This document shows positions 17,184-25,897 of a stretch of DNA of 64,000 bases, piece by piece. Within the stretch, counting starts at the first letter, position 1; the number at the start of each line of letters is the position of its first letter. Both the position numbers and the translations under genes were made by a program. The DNA is taken from the NCBI RefSeq assembly GCF_017549005.1, contig NZ_JAFYYT010000002.1, positions 83,973-147,972 on the forward strand, read 5' to 3'. A model generated the notes under the pieces. It was not told the origin of the DNA. It worked only from the letters and a program-made list of their open reading frames with translations, and made no database searches. This DNA is from Ruminococcus sp. (GTDB lineage: Bacteria; Bacillota; Clostridia; Oscillospirales; Ruminococcaceae).

Positions 17184-17489
17184 ATGAAAATAGACATAAA
17201 AAACGAAAACGGCACAGCCGTGGCGACTCTCAGCGGAGATCTCGACCACCACAATGCAAAGGAGCTCCGCGCAGAGCTTGACCGCTTCATAGTAACTGCC
17301 CAGCCGAGGGAGCTTGCCATAGATTTCGGCGGCATCACCTTTATGGACAGCTCGGGCATAGGGCTGATCATGGGCAGGAGCAAGCTCATGAAGGAGTGCG
17401 GCGGCAGGCTTGAGGTCATCAATCCGCAGCCCTATATCAGGCGCGTGATGAAGCTTGCAGGCATAGAGCGAATAGTAAAAATACGGTAA
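17184..17489 (+). CDS. spoIIAA: Anti-sigma F factor antagonist
   Basis: A 101-residue STAS-domain protein. The phosphorylation motif FMDSSGIGLIMGR is intact (Ser about 57). In Bacillus, unphosphorylated SpoIIAA binds SpoIIAB and frees sigma F. Length, motif and the following SpoIIAB and SigF genes support the name. GGAGG precedes the ATG. A TATAAT at about 17132 may be the promoter, but its -35 is weak. Confidence 0.92.
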   Translation: MKIDIKNENGTAVATLSGDLDHHNAKELRAELDRFIVTAQPRELAIDFGGITFMDSSGIGLIMGRSKLMKECGGRLEVINPQPYIRRVMKLAGIERIVKIR

Positions 17490-17501
17490 AGGAGAATGAA
17501 A

Positions 17502-17939
17502 ATGGAAATACTCAACGAGATAAAGTTTAAAATGCCGTCCCTCTCAGTGAACGAAGCGGCAGCCCGTGCAGTGGTATCGTCCTTTCTGATACAGGCAGAC
17601 CCCACGGTGGAGGAGCTGTCCGATATACGCACGGCTGTTTCTGAAGCCGTAACAAACGCAGTAGTACACGGCTACAGGCACAAAAAGGGAGACATCGAGC
17701 TGACAGTGCGTCTGCTGCCCGAAAGGGAGGTCTACATAAGGATAAAGGACAAGGGCTGCGGCATTGCGGACATAGAACAGGCTATGGAGCCGCTTTTCAC
17801 CACAGCTCCCGAGGAAGAGCGCTCGGGGCTCGGCTTTTCGGTCATGCAGTCCTTCATGGACAGGCTGAAAGTGAAGAGCGCTCCCGAAAAGGGCACGACA
17901 GTCACCATGAGAAAGAGGCTCTCAGAGCATGGCGTCTGA
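17502..17939 (+). CDS. spoIIAB: Anti-sigma F factor, serine kinase
   Basis: A 145-residue GHKL ATPase/kinase. N-box AVSEAVTNAVVHGY, DKGCGIAD (G1) and RSGLGFSVM (G2) are present. It binds and blocks sigma F and phosphorylates SpoIIAA. I chose ATG 17502, seven bases after GGAG; ATG 17496 is only one base away from it. The gene starts 12 bases after spoIIAA and overlaps sigF by 11 bases. Confidence 0.93.
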   Translation: MEILNEIKFKMPSLSVNEAAARAVVSSFLIQADPTVEELSDIRTAVSEAVTNAVVHGYRHKKGDIELTVRLLPEREVYIRIKDKGCGIADIEQAMEPLFTTAPEEERSGLGFSVMQSFMDRLKVKSAPEKGTTVTMRKRLSEHGV

Positions 17940-18588
17940 TATCAGAAAGCCTGCCGCCGAGGAAAATCTCGGGCTTGTCCATCTTTGCGCCAACCGTTTC
18001 CGCGGACGGGGGATAGAGTACGACGACCTGTATTCCGCAGGCTGCATAGGGCTGCTGAAAGCTGTGAAAGCCTTTGACAGCGGCAGGGGAGTGAAGTTCT
18101 CCACCTACGCCGTCCCTGTCATACTCGGCGAGATAAAGCGCCTTTTCCGTGACGGCGGCTCGGTCCGCGTCAGCCGCAGCTTAAAGGAGCTCTCACTCCG
18201 TTTGCAGCGCTTGTGCGAGGAATTCAGGCAGCGTGAGATGAGAGAGCCGACAGTTGCAGAACTTGCAGCGCTTTCGGGCGAGAGCGAAGCTGCCGTTTCC
18301 GAAGCACTCTGCGTGAGTCAGCCTGTGATATCCCTCACCTCTGGCGACGATGATGAAGGACAGACGGATATCCCTGTGGAAGCTCCCGACGAGAGCATAA
18401 CCGACCTCCTTGCCCTGCGGCAGATAATGGCAGAGCTTGACGAAAAAGACCGTGCATTGCTGAAACTTCGCTATTTCAGGGGGCTTACCCAGTCAAAGAC
18501 AGCGGCGGTGCTGGGAATGACGCAGGTACAGGTATCGCGCCGTGAGAAGAAACTGCTCAAAGCTATGCGTGAAGAGCTCCTCAGCTGA
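17929..18588 (+). CDS. sigF: RNA polymerase sigma factor, sporulation type (sigma F)
   Basis: A 219-residue sigma-70 family factor lacking region 1. Region 2 has YDDLYSAGCIGLLKAVKAFD and VKFSTYAVPVILGEIKRLFRDGG, then region 3 and region 4 with an HTH (LTQSKTAAVLGMTQVQVSRREKK). The operon order SpoIIAA-SpoIIAB-sigma is that of the spoIIA locus. No SpoVA genes follow; instead a cellulase gene with its own promoter begins. Whether the organism sporulates cannot be told from this window. Confidence 0.93.
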   Translation: MASDIRKPAAEENLGLVHLCANRFRGRGIEYDDLYSAGCIGLLKAVKAFDSGRGVKFSTYAVPVILGEIKRLFRDGGSVRVSRSLKELSLRLQRLCEEFRQREMREPTVAELAALSGESEAAVSEALCVSQPVISLTSGDDDEGQTDIPVEAPDESITDLLALRQIMAELDEKDRALLKLRYFRGLTQSKTAAVLGMTQVQVSRREKKLLKAMREELLS

Positions 18589-18635
18589 ACATCTTGGTAA
18601 AATGTATAATTTATTGCTGAAATCTTCCAACAGCG

Positions 18636-18664
18636 TTGACATTTCCGAAAAAAGGCGTTATAAT
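18636..18664 (+). promoter_or_regulatory. Perfect consensus promoter of the GH5 gene
   Basis: TTGACA, a 17-bp spacer and TATAAT match the housekeeping consensus at all twelve positions. The start is near 18671, giving a 34-nt leader with AGAGGG eight bases before ATG 18705. Confidence 0.88.
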
Positions 18665-18704
18665 GATAGTACCAATATTTTTGTTAAAAGAGAGGGATTT
18701 TAAC

Positions 18705-20999
18705 ATGGCAAAACATATTTTAACAAGGCTGCTGGCAGGTATGGCAGCGACGGTCATGCTTGTTCCCACACTGAACAACGGTATGACTGAGGAAAAAACT
18801 GTAAAGAAGGCGCTCGCTGCCGACACAAGCGGCGACGACTGGCTCCATGTCAACGATAAGGCACAGATCGTGGACAAAGACGGCAAAGAGGTCTGGCTGA
18901 CAGGTGTAAACTGGTTCGGCTACAACGCAGGACGTCAGGTATTCGACGGCGTATGGTCGAAGAATATGCATAGTATGCTCAATCAGATCGCAGACCACGG
19001 CTTCAACCTTCTCCGTGTGCCTATGTCCACACAGATCATTCTCCAGTGGAAGAACAAGGGCTCTGACAAGGGCTCGGGCGTCGGTGAAGTAAACATGATG
19101 GTCAATGCTTATGAGAACCCCGAACTTACTGTTGAGGGCGGAGTAAGCGGCGAAGGTCAGTACACTCTCATGTACAGCTTCGACATCTGGAACAAGGCTG
19201 TAGAGTGGTGCAAGGAAAACGGTATGAAGATCATGATCGACATACACAGTGCCACATCAGCTTCCATGGGACATCAGAAGCCTCTCTGGTACGATGAGAA
19301 CTTCTCAGAGGACGACTGGCTCGAGGCTCTGGAGTGGTTCACAGAGTACTACAAGGACGACGATACTATCATCGCTATCGACCTCAAGAACGAGCCTCAC
19401 GGCAAGCCCGAGGAGGGTACCTTTGCCAAGTGGGACGACTCGAAGGACAAGAACAACTGGAAGTATGCAGCAGAAAAGGGCGCAATGGCTTGTCTCAAGC
19501 ACAACCCGAACCTGCTTATCATGATTGAGGGCATCGAGTGCTACCCTGACTTTGAAAAGGGCGCAGACTGGACAACTCCTGCCGTTGACTATGCTCACTA
19601 TGACGAGCCGTCAAAGATTTTCGGCGCATGGTGGGGCGGAAATCTCCGCGGCGTAAAGGATCACCCCGTTGATATCGGCGAGTACAAGAAGCAGATAGTT
19701 TATTCACCTCATGATTACGGTCCGCTGGTATGGTCACAGAAGTGGTTCTACATGGACGACGATTCCAAGACCTTCGACCGTCAGTCGCTCCTTGACGACT
19801 ACTGGTACGATACATGGGCTTACCTTATCGAGGAGCAGCAGTATCCTCTCCTCATGGGCGAGTGGGGCGGCTTCATCGACAAGGAGCACGATCCGACAGG
19901 CGAGAACAAGCACTGGATGCAGGAGCTCCGCGACTATATGATCGACAAGCATATCCACCATACTTTCTGGTGCTTCAATGAGAATTCGGGCGATACAGGC
20001 GGACTTGTATACGACGATTTTGGCAAGTGGGACGAGGAAAAGTACGCTTTCGTAAAGGAAGCTCTCTGGCAGACAGACGGCGGCAAGTTCATCGGACTTG
20101 ACCACTCTATCCCGCTGGGTCAGTCGGGCAACGGTATCTCGCTTTCCGATTACTATTCGGGCAATACGAATCCTACCCCCAAGACCACAACTACCACAAC
20201 ATCAGCTACAACAACAACTACTACTTCCGCAGCTACTACAACAACTTCATCTTCAACAACAACTACTACTTCAACAACAACTACAACCACAACAACTGCA
20301 CCTGATCCTTCAGTGACAACTACTACATGGATTCCTCAGACTCCTGATCTTGTACTGACAGGACTGAGCGGTCAGAATACAAGCGTGTACTCATTCGATA
20401 AGGTTGAGACATATCCTACAAAGACAGTATATACACAGGGGGCTTCCCTTGATCTTAGCGGTATCAGCTTCAAGGCAGGAAGTAAAACCTTCGACGAAAC
20501 ATTCCTTTCAGAGATCTCAGATCAGGGAAGTTTCAACAAAACGTGCTATATAGTTGGCAAGGACGGCAAGGTTATTTCAGAAAACTCCGATATTTCTGAT
20601 CTTCCTGAAGGCAAGTATACAGTAATGTTTGTTCCGAGACTTACTAACCTGAATAGACTTTCGATTATAACAAATGTCAAGATAGCGTATGAGATAACGA
20701 TAGAAAAGAAATCGGACGTTGAGACTACTGAGATTGGAAACAATTCCGATAACTCAACAGCATGGGGCGACGCAAACTGCGACGGCAGTGTAGATATGGC
20801 GGACGCAGTTCTCATCATGCAGAGTCTTGCAAATCCTAACAAGTACGGCGTAGGCGGTACAGACGCAAAGGCTATCACGGTACAGGGCAAGGAGAATGCA
20901 GACGTTGATACAAGTACAAAGGGACTTACATCAAACGACGCTCTCCGCATACAGCTCTATCTTCTCAAAAAGATAGCAACTCTCGATCCTAACGGCTGA
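18705..20999 (+). CDS. Cellulosomal endoglucanase: GH5-Ig-like module-dockerin
   Basis: A 764-residue secreted glucanase. It has a signal peptide (about 1-38), a GH5 TIM barrel (about 45-470; WLTGVNWFGYN, LRVPMS, acid/base Glu in DLKNEPHGKP, nucleophile Glu in LLMGEWGGFID), a Thr/Ser linker (about 490-545), a bacterial Ig-like beta module (about 550-675; YTQGASLDLSGI) and a dockerin (686-764). The barrel resembles GH5_1-type endoglucanases, but the subfamily needs a tree. The dockerin is almost identical to that of the CBM4-GH9 enzyme (WGDANCDGSVDMADAVLIMQ..). An in-frame extension to 18636 is excluded because the promoter lies there. Confidence 0.95.
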   Translation: MAKHILTRLLAGMAATVMLVPTLNNGMTEEKTVKKALAADTSGDDWLHVNDKAQIVDKDGKEVWLTGVNWFGYNAGRQVFDGVWSKNMHSMLNQIADHGFNLLRVPMSTQIILQWKNKGSDKGSGVGEVNMMVNAYENPELTVEGGVSGEGQYTLMYSFDIWNKAVEWCKENGMKIMIDIHSATSASMGHQKPLWYDENFSEDDWLEALEWFTEYYKDDDTIIAIDLKNEPHGKPEEGTFAKWDDSKDKNNWKYAAEKGAMACLKHNPNLLIMIEGIECYPDFEKGADWTTPAVDYAHYDEPSKIFGAWWGGNLRGVKDHPVDIGEYKKQIVYSPHDYGPLVWSQKWFYMDDDSKTFDRQSLLDDYWYDTWAYLIEEQQYPLLMGEWGGFIDKEHDPTGENKHWMQELRDYMIDKHIHHTFWCFNENSGDTGGLVYDDFGKWDEEKYAFVKEALWQTDGGKFIGLDHSIPLGQSGNGISLSDYYSGNTNPTPKTTTTTTSATTTTTTSAATTTTSSSTTTTTSTTTTTTTTAPDPSVTTTTWIPQTPDLVLTGLSGQNTSVYSFDKVETYPTKTVYTQGASLDLSGISFKAGSKTFDETFLSEISDQGSFNKTCYIVGKDGKVISENSDISDLPEGKYTVMFVPRLTNLNRLSIITNVKIAYEITIEKKSDVETTEIGNNSDNSTAWGDANCDGSVDMADAVLIMQSLANPNKYGVGGTDAKAITVQGKENADVDTSTKGLTSNDALRIQLYLLKKIATLDPNG

Positions 21000-21023
21000 G
21001 AGAAAAACTGAATAACACTAAGG

Positions 21024-21054
21024 CACGGTACAGGAGACTGTACCGTGTTTTTTT
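21024..21054 (+). terminator. Terminator of the GH5 gene
   Basis: A perfect 10-bp stem (CACGGTACAG / CTGTACCGTG) with a GAGA loop, followed by seven T residues. Confidence 0.95.
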
Positions 21055-21098
21055 GCGGCAGAGTTCATATGCCCTTGCCTTTTCCGTGAAGAAACCTC

Positions 21099-21127
21099 TT
21101 TACAAACAACGGACTTTCTGATATAAT
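21099..21127 (+). promoter_or_regulatory. Promoter of the lepA operon
   Basis: TTTACA, a 17-bp spacer and TATAAT. The start is near 21134, 31 bases before the TTG start of lepA. Confidence 0.8.
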
Positions 21128-21164
21128 TATACTGAGTAAATATGTTTTGAAAAGAGGTAAAACT

Positions 21165-22967
21165 TTGGCTAACGATAAGATCAGAAACTTTTGTATCATA
21201 GCGCATATAGATCACGGCAAGTCCACACTTGCCGACCGTATCCTTGAAAAGACCGAAACAGTCGCTATCCGTGACATGGAGGATCAGCTCCTTGACAATA
21301 TGGACATCGAGCGAGAGAGAGGAATAACCATAAAAGCCCGTGCAGTCCGCCTGAAGTATACGGCACAGGACGGTGAGGACTATATCTTCAACCTCATAGA
21401 CACTCCGGGTCACGTTGACTTCAACTATGAGGTATCCCGTTCACTTGCAGCCTGCGAGGGAGCTATACTTGTAGTTGACGCTTCGCAGGGAATCGAGGCT
21501 CAGACCCTTGCAAACACCTACCTCGCCATCGAGCATGACCTTGAGGTGGTTCCTGTTGTGAACAAGATAGATCTCCCATCGGCAGACCCTGAGAGAGTTT
21601 GCAGCGAGGTGGAGAACGTAATAGGCATACCTGCAATGGACGCTCCCCGTATTTCGGCTAAAATGGGCACTAATATCGAGGCAGTCCTCGAAAAGATCGT
21701 CACTGATATCCCTGCACCTCAGGGTGATCCCGAAAAGCCACTGAAAGCTCTTATTTTCGACAGCTATTACGACTCATACAAGGGCGTTATCATCTATGTC
21801 CGCGTAAAAGAGGGAAGAGTAAAGGTCGGCGACAATATCCGCCTCATGGCTACGGGAGCTGTTTTCAATGTAGTTGAGGCAGGCTTTATGGACGCATCGA
21901 ACCTTGTGAACAGCGGCAGCCTTGAAGCAGGAGAAGTTGGCTATATTGCAGCTTCTATCAAGAGCATAGGCGATACTCGCGTGGGCGATACGGTAACAAA
22001 CGACGAATGCCCCTGTGATGAGCCGCTCCCCGGCTACCGCAAGGTAAATCCAATGGTATTCTCGGGTATATACCCTGCCGACGGAGCTAAATACGGCGAT
22101 CTCCGCGACGCACTGGAAAAGCTCCAGCTCAATGACGCTTCGCTCTCATTCGAGCCCGAGACATCTATAGCTCTCGGATTCGGTTTCCGCTGCGGCTTTC
22201 TCGGACTTCTCCACATGGAGATAATACAGGAGAGACTGGAGCGCGAATACAACCTCGATCTTATCACAACTGCTCCCTCGGTCATATACAAGGTCACTAT
22301 GACCAACGGCGAAGTGCAGTATATCGACAATCCTACCAACTACCCCGACCCTGCCCTCATTCAGACTGCCGAGGAGCCTATGGTCAAAGCGAGCATTCTT
22401 TCGCCCTCGGACTATGTCGGCAATATCATGGAGCTCTGTCAGGACAGGCGCGGCGTTTTCAAGGATATGAAGTATCTCGACGATACCCGTGTTGAGCTTC
22501 ATTACGAGCTTCCGCTGAACGAGATAGTATACGACTTCTTTGACGTGCTGAAATCCCGTACAAAGGGCTATGCGTCCTTTGATTACGAAATGATGGGCTA
22601 TGTTCCCAGCAAGCTCGTCAAGCTTGATATACTCCTCAACGGCGAAGTCGTTGACGCTCTGAGCTTCATAATCCATACTGACAAAGCCTATGCAAGAGCA
22701 CGCAAGATAGCGGAAAAGCTCAAGGATAACATTCCGCGTCAGCTCTTCGAGGTGCCGATACAGGCAGCCATAGGCGGAAAGATAATCGCACGTGAGACCG
22801 TTAAGGCAATGCGTAAGGACGTACTTGCAAAGTGCTACGGCGGTGATATAACCCGAAAGAAGAAGCTGCTCGAAAAGCAGAAGGAAGGCAAGAAGCGTAT
22901 GCGCCAGCTCGGTACCGTAGAGGTCCCGCAGGAGGCGTTCATGAGCGTTCTCAAGCTTGACAGCTGA
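21165..22967 (+). CDS. lepA: Elongation factor 4 (LepA)
   Basis: A 600-residue translational GTPase that acts on ribosomes during stress and initiation. The G1 motif [10 protein letters not shown]3 DTPGHVDF and G4 NKIDLP are intact, and the LepA C-terminal domain ends [17 protein letters not shown]. Translation starts at TTG 21165 ([11 protein letters not shown]) with AGAGG seven bases upstream; the in-frame TTG at 21147 lacks a ribosome site. It heads an operon with two membrane proteins and hemW; lepA-hemW linkage is common in Firmicutes. Confidence 0.97.
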   Translation: MANDKIRNFCIIAHIDHGKSTLADRILEKTETVAIRDMEDQLLDNMDIERERGITIKARAVRLKYTAQDGEDYIFNLIDTPGHVDFNYEVSRSLAACEGAILVVDASQGIEAQTLANTYLAIEHDLEVVPVVNKIDLPSADPERVCSEVENVIGIPAMDAPRISAKMGTNIEAVLEKIVTDIPAPQGDPEKPLKALIFDSYYDSYKGVIIYVRVKEGRVKVGDNIRLMATGAVFNVVEAGFMDASNLVNSGSLEAGEVGYIAASIKSIGDTRVGDTVTNDECPCDEPLPGYRKVNPMVFSGIYPADGAKYGDLRDALEKLQLNDASLSFEPETSIALGFGFRCGFLGLLHMEIIQERLEREYNLDLITTAPSVIYKVTMTNGEVQYIDNPTNYPDPALIQTAEEPMVKASILSPSDYVGNIMELCQDRRGVFKDMKYLDDTRVELHYELPLNEIVYDFFDVLKSRTKGYASFDYEMMGYVPSKLVKLDILLNGEVVDALSFIIHTDKAYARARKIAEKLKDNIPRQLFEVPIQAAIGGKIIARETVKAMRKDVLAKCYGGDITRKKKLLEKQKEGKKRMRQLGTVEVPQEAFMSVLKLDS

Positions 22968-22980
22968 TAACGGAGGTCTT

Positions 22981-23406
22981 ATGATAAACTACATCATTCT
23001 CGGAATACTTGCGGCAATATTTCTTTTAAGCGTAATCACAGTGGTCACTGAATACTTTCTGCCGAAGAATTCGGGTGCAGGACGGCTGTTCCGCGCAGTC
23101 AGGATAAGGCTTCGGGAGAAGTCACGTACAAGCTTCTGCGTGACCGCGATAGTCCTGCTCATATTCGGACTGGTTGTGCATGATAACTTCAGAATGCTTT
23201 TTGCGGCTCTGGGGATAATGCTCCTCACGCTGGCGGTGCTTCACCCCGAGGACTTCCTCAGTATCTTCCGCCACCGCAGAAAGGCTTCAAAGAAGAAGCG
23301 CCTGGGACTTACTCCGAAGCTTGCGGGGAATGCGCCTGTGGCAAGGCTTGCAAAGGAGCTCGAGCCCATTGAGGCTGAAGCTGAAACAGTGAAAGGAAAT
23401 GAATGA
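22981..23406 (+). CDS. Small membrane protein of unknown function
   Basis: A 141-residue protein not recognised. An N-terminal membrane helix (about 3-22) is followed by a basic stretch (RAVRIRLREKSR), then two more hydrophobic segments (about 50-90) and a basic/acidic cytoplasmic tail. GGAGG precedes ATG 22981. Its stop overlaps the next start (ATGA), so it is translationally coupled within the lepA-hemW operon. Confidence 0.75.
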   Translation: MINYIILGILAAIFLLSVITVVTEYFLPKNSGAGRLFRAVRIRLREKSRTSFCVTAIVLLIFGLVVHDNFRMLFAALGIMLLTLAVLHPEDFLSIFRHRRKASKKKRLGLTPKLAGNAPVARLAKELEPIEAEAETVKGNE

Positions 23407-23747
23407 CGATGAGCATATATACCTGTCCGCATTGCGGCGAAAAGACCTTTACTCCAATAAAAAAGGCAGTATCGGGAACTATGAAATCAAAGGGCAAGCC
23501 CTGCCCGAAGTGCGGAAAGCTCTGCGTGAACGGCAAGGGTGCAACCATATTTGAAGCTGTCCTCTATCTGGTGGGATTTGCGTTTATAATATACGTATAT
23601 CTCCACGGTCTTGACAACGTATGGATGTATACTCATGAAGTGCCTATAGTTATCGGGATAATCGCTCTGATGTTCGTGATACCGAAGATAGTGAACGCAT
23701 TCTGCTTCAGGATGGTGCAGTCCATCCGGCTTGACGCATACAAATGA
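23403..23747 (+). CDS. Zinc-ribbon membrane protein of unknown function
   Basis: A 114-residue protein. The N-terminal zinc ribbon has two CPxCG knuckles (CPHCGEKTF and CPKCGKLC), followed by two membrane helices (about 52-72 and 80-100). The overlap with the upstream stop (ATGA) and with the hemW start (ATGA) places it inside a tight operon. I do not recognise a named family. Confidence 0.75.
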   Translation: MTMSIYTCPHCGEKTFTPIKKAVSGTMKSKGKPCPKCGKLCVNGKGATIFEAVLYLVGFAFIIYVYLHGLDNVWMYTHEVPIVIGIIALMFVIPKIVNAFCFRMVQSIRLDAYK

Positions 23748-24838
23748 GAGACCTTGGTATTTACGTTCATGTGCCTTTCTGCGGAAGAAAGTGCGGTTAC
23801 TGCGATTTTTACTCGGTAAAGTGGACAAAACAGGCGGCCGTGGACTATACAGCCGCAGTTTTACGCAATATAAGGCATTACTCGGAGCCTGACCGCATGG
23901 TAGATACGGTCTATTTCGGCGGCGGTACGCCGTCGCTGCTGACTTCAAAGCAGATAGGCGACATACTCGGCGTGATAAGGAGAAGCTTCACCCTTGACAG
24001 TCAGGCCGAGATAACTATCGAAGCCAACCCGTGTACTCTCAGCTCGGAAAAGCTTTCGGAGCTCCGGAATACAGGCATAAACCGCCTTTCCATAGGCGTT
24101 CAGTCCATGATAGACAGTGAGCTGAAAATACTGGGGCGGGTCCACAGCTCCGAAAGGGCAGTGCAGGCAGTTCTTGACGCGCAGAGTGCAGGCTTTGACA
24201 ATATCTCCTGTGACCTGATGATAGCCCTGCCGGGACAGGATATCGAAAGTCTGCGGTATTCCGCGGAAAAGCTGGCAGATTTGCCAATACAGCATATTTC
24301 GGCGTACATTCTCAAGACCGAGGAGGGTACGCCTTTTGACTGCGACGATATAAAGCGCAGGCTTCCCGACGAGGACGGTACGGCGGAGCTTTATCTCGAA
24401 ATGGTACGGCTTCTTGAGGAGCGCGGCTTTATGCAGTACGAGGTGTCGAATTTTGCAAAGAAGGGCTATGAGAGCCGCCACAACTGCCGCTACTGGAAAT
24501 GCGGTGACTACCTCGGCATAGGTCCTGCGGCGCACTCCTGTCACAACGGCAGGCGTTTCGCCGTGGAGCGCGATATTACGGGATTTATCAGCAGCGAGAC
24601 GCAGCAGGTCACAGTTACGGACGAAAGCCCCTGTGGCTTTGAGGAGTTCGCAATGCTACGTCTCAGGCTGAAAGAGGGACTGCGGCTGAGCGATACGGGT
24701 GAGCACAGAGCGGACATCGAAAGGAAGCTGCCGCCGCTTATCAGTGACGGCTACGCCGAAAGTGACGGTGAGCGCATATGGCTCACGCCAAAGGGCTTTC
24801 TCATGTCGAACTCGGTCATTGAATATCTTGTATTTTAG
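23744..24838 (+). CDS. hemW: Radical SAM heme chaperone / coproporphyrinogen oxidase-like protein
   Basis: A 364-residue radical SAM enzyme. The cluster motif CGRKCGYCDF (CxxxCxxC) follows LGIYVHVPF. Also present are YFGGGTPSLL, EANP, RLSIGVQS and the C-terminal HemN-like winged part (RHNCRYWKCGDYLGIGPAAHS). HemW binds heme and delivers it to acceptor proteins; it lacks the extra Cys of true HemN. It ends the lepA operon. Confidence 0.95.
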   Translation: MRDLGIYVHVPFCGRKCGYCDFYSVKWTKQAAVDYTAAVLRNIRHYSEPDRMVDTVYFGGGTPSLLTSKQIGDILGVIRRSFTLDSQAEITIEANPCTLSSEKLSELRNTGINRLSIGVQSMIDSELKILGRVHSSERAVQAVLDAQSAGFDNISCDLMIALPGQDIESLRYSAEKLADLPIQHISAYILKTEEGTPFDCDDIKRRLPDEDGTAELYLEMVRLLEERGFMQYEVSNFAKKGYESRHNCRYWKCGDYLGIGPAAHSCHNGRRFAVERDITGFISSETQQVTVTDESPCGFEEFAMLRLRLKEGLRLSDTGEHRADIERKLPPLISDGYAESDGERIWLTPKGFLMSNSVIEYLVF

Positions 24839-24856
24839 CCATAGGTTTTGCAGGGG

Positions 24857-24875
24857 CGCCCGATGGGCGTTTTTA
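24857..24875 (+). terminator. Terminator of the lepA-hemW operon
   Basis: CGCCC-GAT-GGGCG followed by TTTTT, 18 bases after the hemW stop. Confidence 0.75.
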
Positions 24876-24890
24876 CGGTATTATTACAAA

Positions 24891-24930
24891 CAAAGCAGCA
24901 AGGTTGCACACCTTGCTGCTTTGTTTTTAT
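24891..24930. terminator. Bidirectional terminator between convergent genes
   Basis: A perfect 14-bp stem (CAAAGCAGCAAGGT / ACCTTGCTGCTTTG) with a 5-nt loop, T-rich on both flanks. It ends hemW read-through on the plus strand and the minus-strand membrane protein gene. Confidence 0.9.
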
Positions 24931-25844
24931 TTTACCTCTGACAAAGACTTTATTATCCTGTCAAACAACGGGAAGTCCTTGTCGTATGTCTTCTGTAATT
25001 TCTCGTTCACGCCGTTTATGGGATTAACGGGATTGCGTATGGCGAGGAACATATCAGCTGTTACGCTTTCGGGATCGATACCGAGCTCCTCTGCGAAATT
25101 TGTGTCCTTGAGGTAGTAGAAATAGTCCTTTACATGAGGATCGTCGGGATAGAGCGTACTGAGGTCAACAAGGTCGTCCTTCGGGACCATAAGGTCCTTG
25201 ACAGTGAGATCGTTGCCTATTATAATGACCTGTTCCGTACCGCCGAGCATAGCGGAGATCTTTCCTGTTACTCCGTTATTGTAGTTCCTGTACTCGTCAG
25301 TGGAATAGGGGATATAGTACACAGATACGAGAATCTTGCCGTTGCCGTTGCAGTCATCACCGAACTGTGTGAAGTACTCATCTATATTAGTGGCAAGTCC
25401 CACATCGTTATTTTCGCATAGCATGAGGATAGCCGAGTCAGGACGGGGAGTTTTTATCAGATCGACAATGAGAAAGGTCATCATGACAGCGAAAAACGTT
25501 CCGAGACCAAGCCACCACTTGTTATGGTAGAAGAAGTTGCTTATCTTTTTACCGAAAGTGAGCTTTATCTCCTCTTCCTTTTCTTCGTGGATAGTAGCTT
25601 CTTCCTCCTCGATAATGCCCTGTTTCATACGCATTAGCTCGATCTTCTCATCGTGTATCTTTTTATCGTAGGCTTCCTGACGTTTCTTTTCGAGCTGAGC
25701 TTTTCTTTGCTCGACTTCAAGCTGCTGACGGGCAGTTTCCTCCTCGCGCTGCTTTTTGATATCCTTTCTGCTTTTCAGCAGACTTGTATTGATATCGAGC
25801 TTTTCATCGTTATCGTCAGGTCTTTTAGTATCTTTATTACTCAT
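24927..25844 (-). CDS. Coiled-coil single-pass membrane protein of unknown function
   Basis: A 305-residue protein not recognised. Residues about 1-95 are highly charged and should form a cytoplasmic coiled coil rich in Lys, Glu, Gln and Arg. A single membrane helix (about 108-130; WWLGLGTFFAVMMTFLIVDLI) is followed by an extracellular domain of about 175 residues with no Cys pair pattern apart from two Cys near 140-165. AAGGAT precedes the ATG. It lies 54 bases after lysS, separated only by a GC hairpin, so it is probably expressed with lysS at lower level. Confidence 0.75.
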   Translation of the reverse strand: MSNKDTKRPDDNDEKLDINTSLLKSRKDIKKQREEETARQQLEVEQRKAQLEKKRQEAYDKKIHDEKIELMRMKQGIIEEEEATIHEEKEEEIKLTFGKKISNFFYHNKWWLGLGTFFAVMMTFLIVDLIKTPRPDSAILMLCENNDVGLATNIDEYFTQFGDDCNGNGKILVSVYYIPYSTDEYRNYNNGVTGKISAMLGGTEQVIIIGNDLTVKDLMVPKDDLVDLSTLYPDDPHVKDYFYYLKDTNFAEELGIDPESVTADMFLAIRNPVNPINGVNEKLQKTYDKDFPLFDRIIKSLSEVK

Positions 25845-25864
25845 AATATATCCTTAATGATAAC

Positions 25865-25883
25865 GGGCGGCAGTCAGCCGCCC
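25865..25883 (-). terminator. GC hairpin between lysS and the membrane protein gene
   Basis: GGGCGGC-agtca-GCCGCCC. There is no T tract on the minus strand, so it is probably an mRNA end-protecting or partial terminator hairpin. Similar GGGCGG hairpins occur at 28271 and 33011. Confidence 0.5.
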
Positions 25884-25897
25884 GAATGGTTTGTTAT

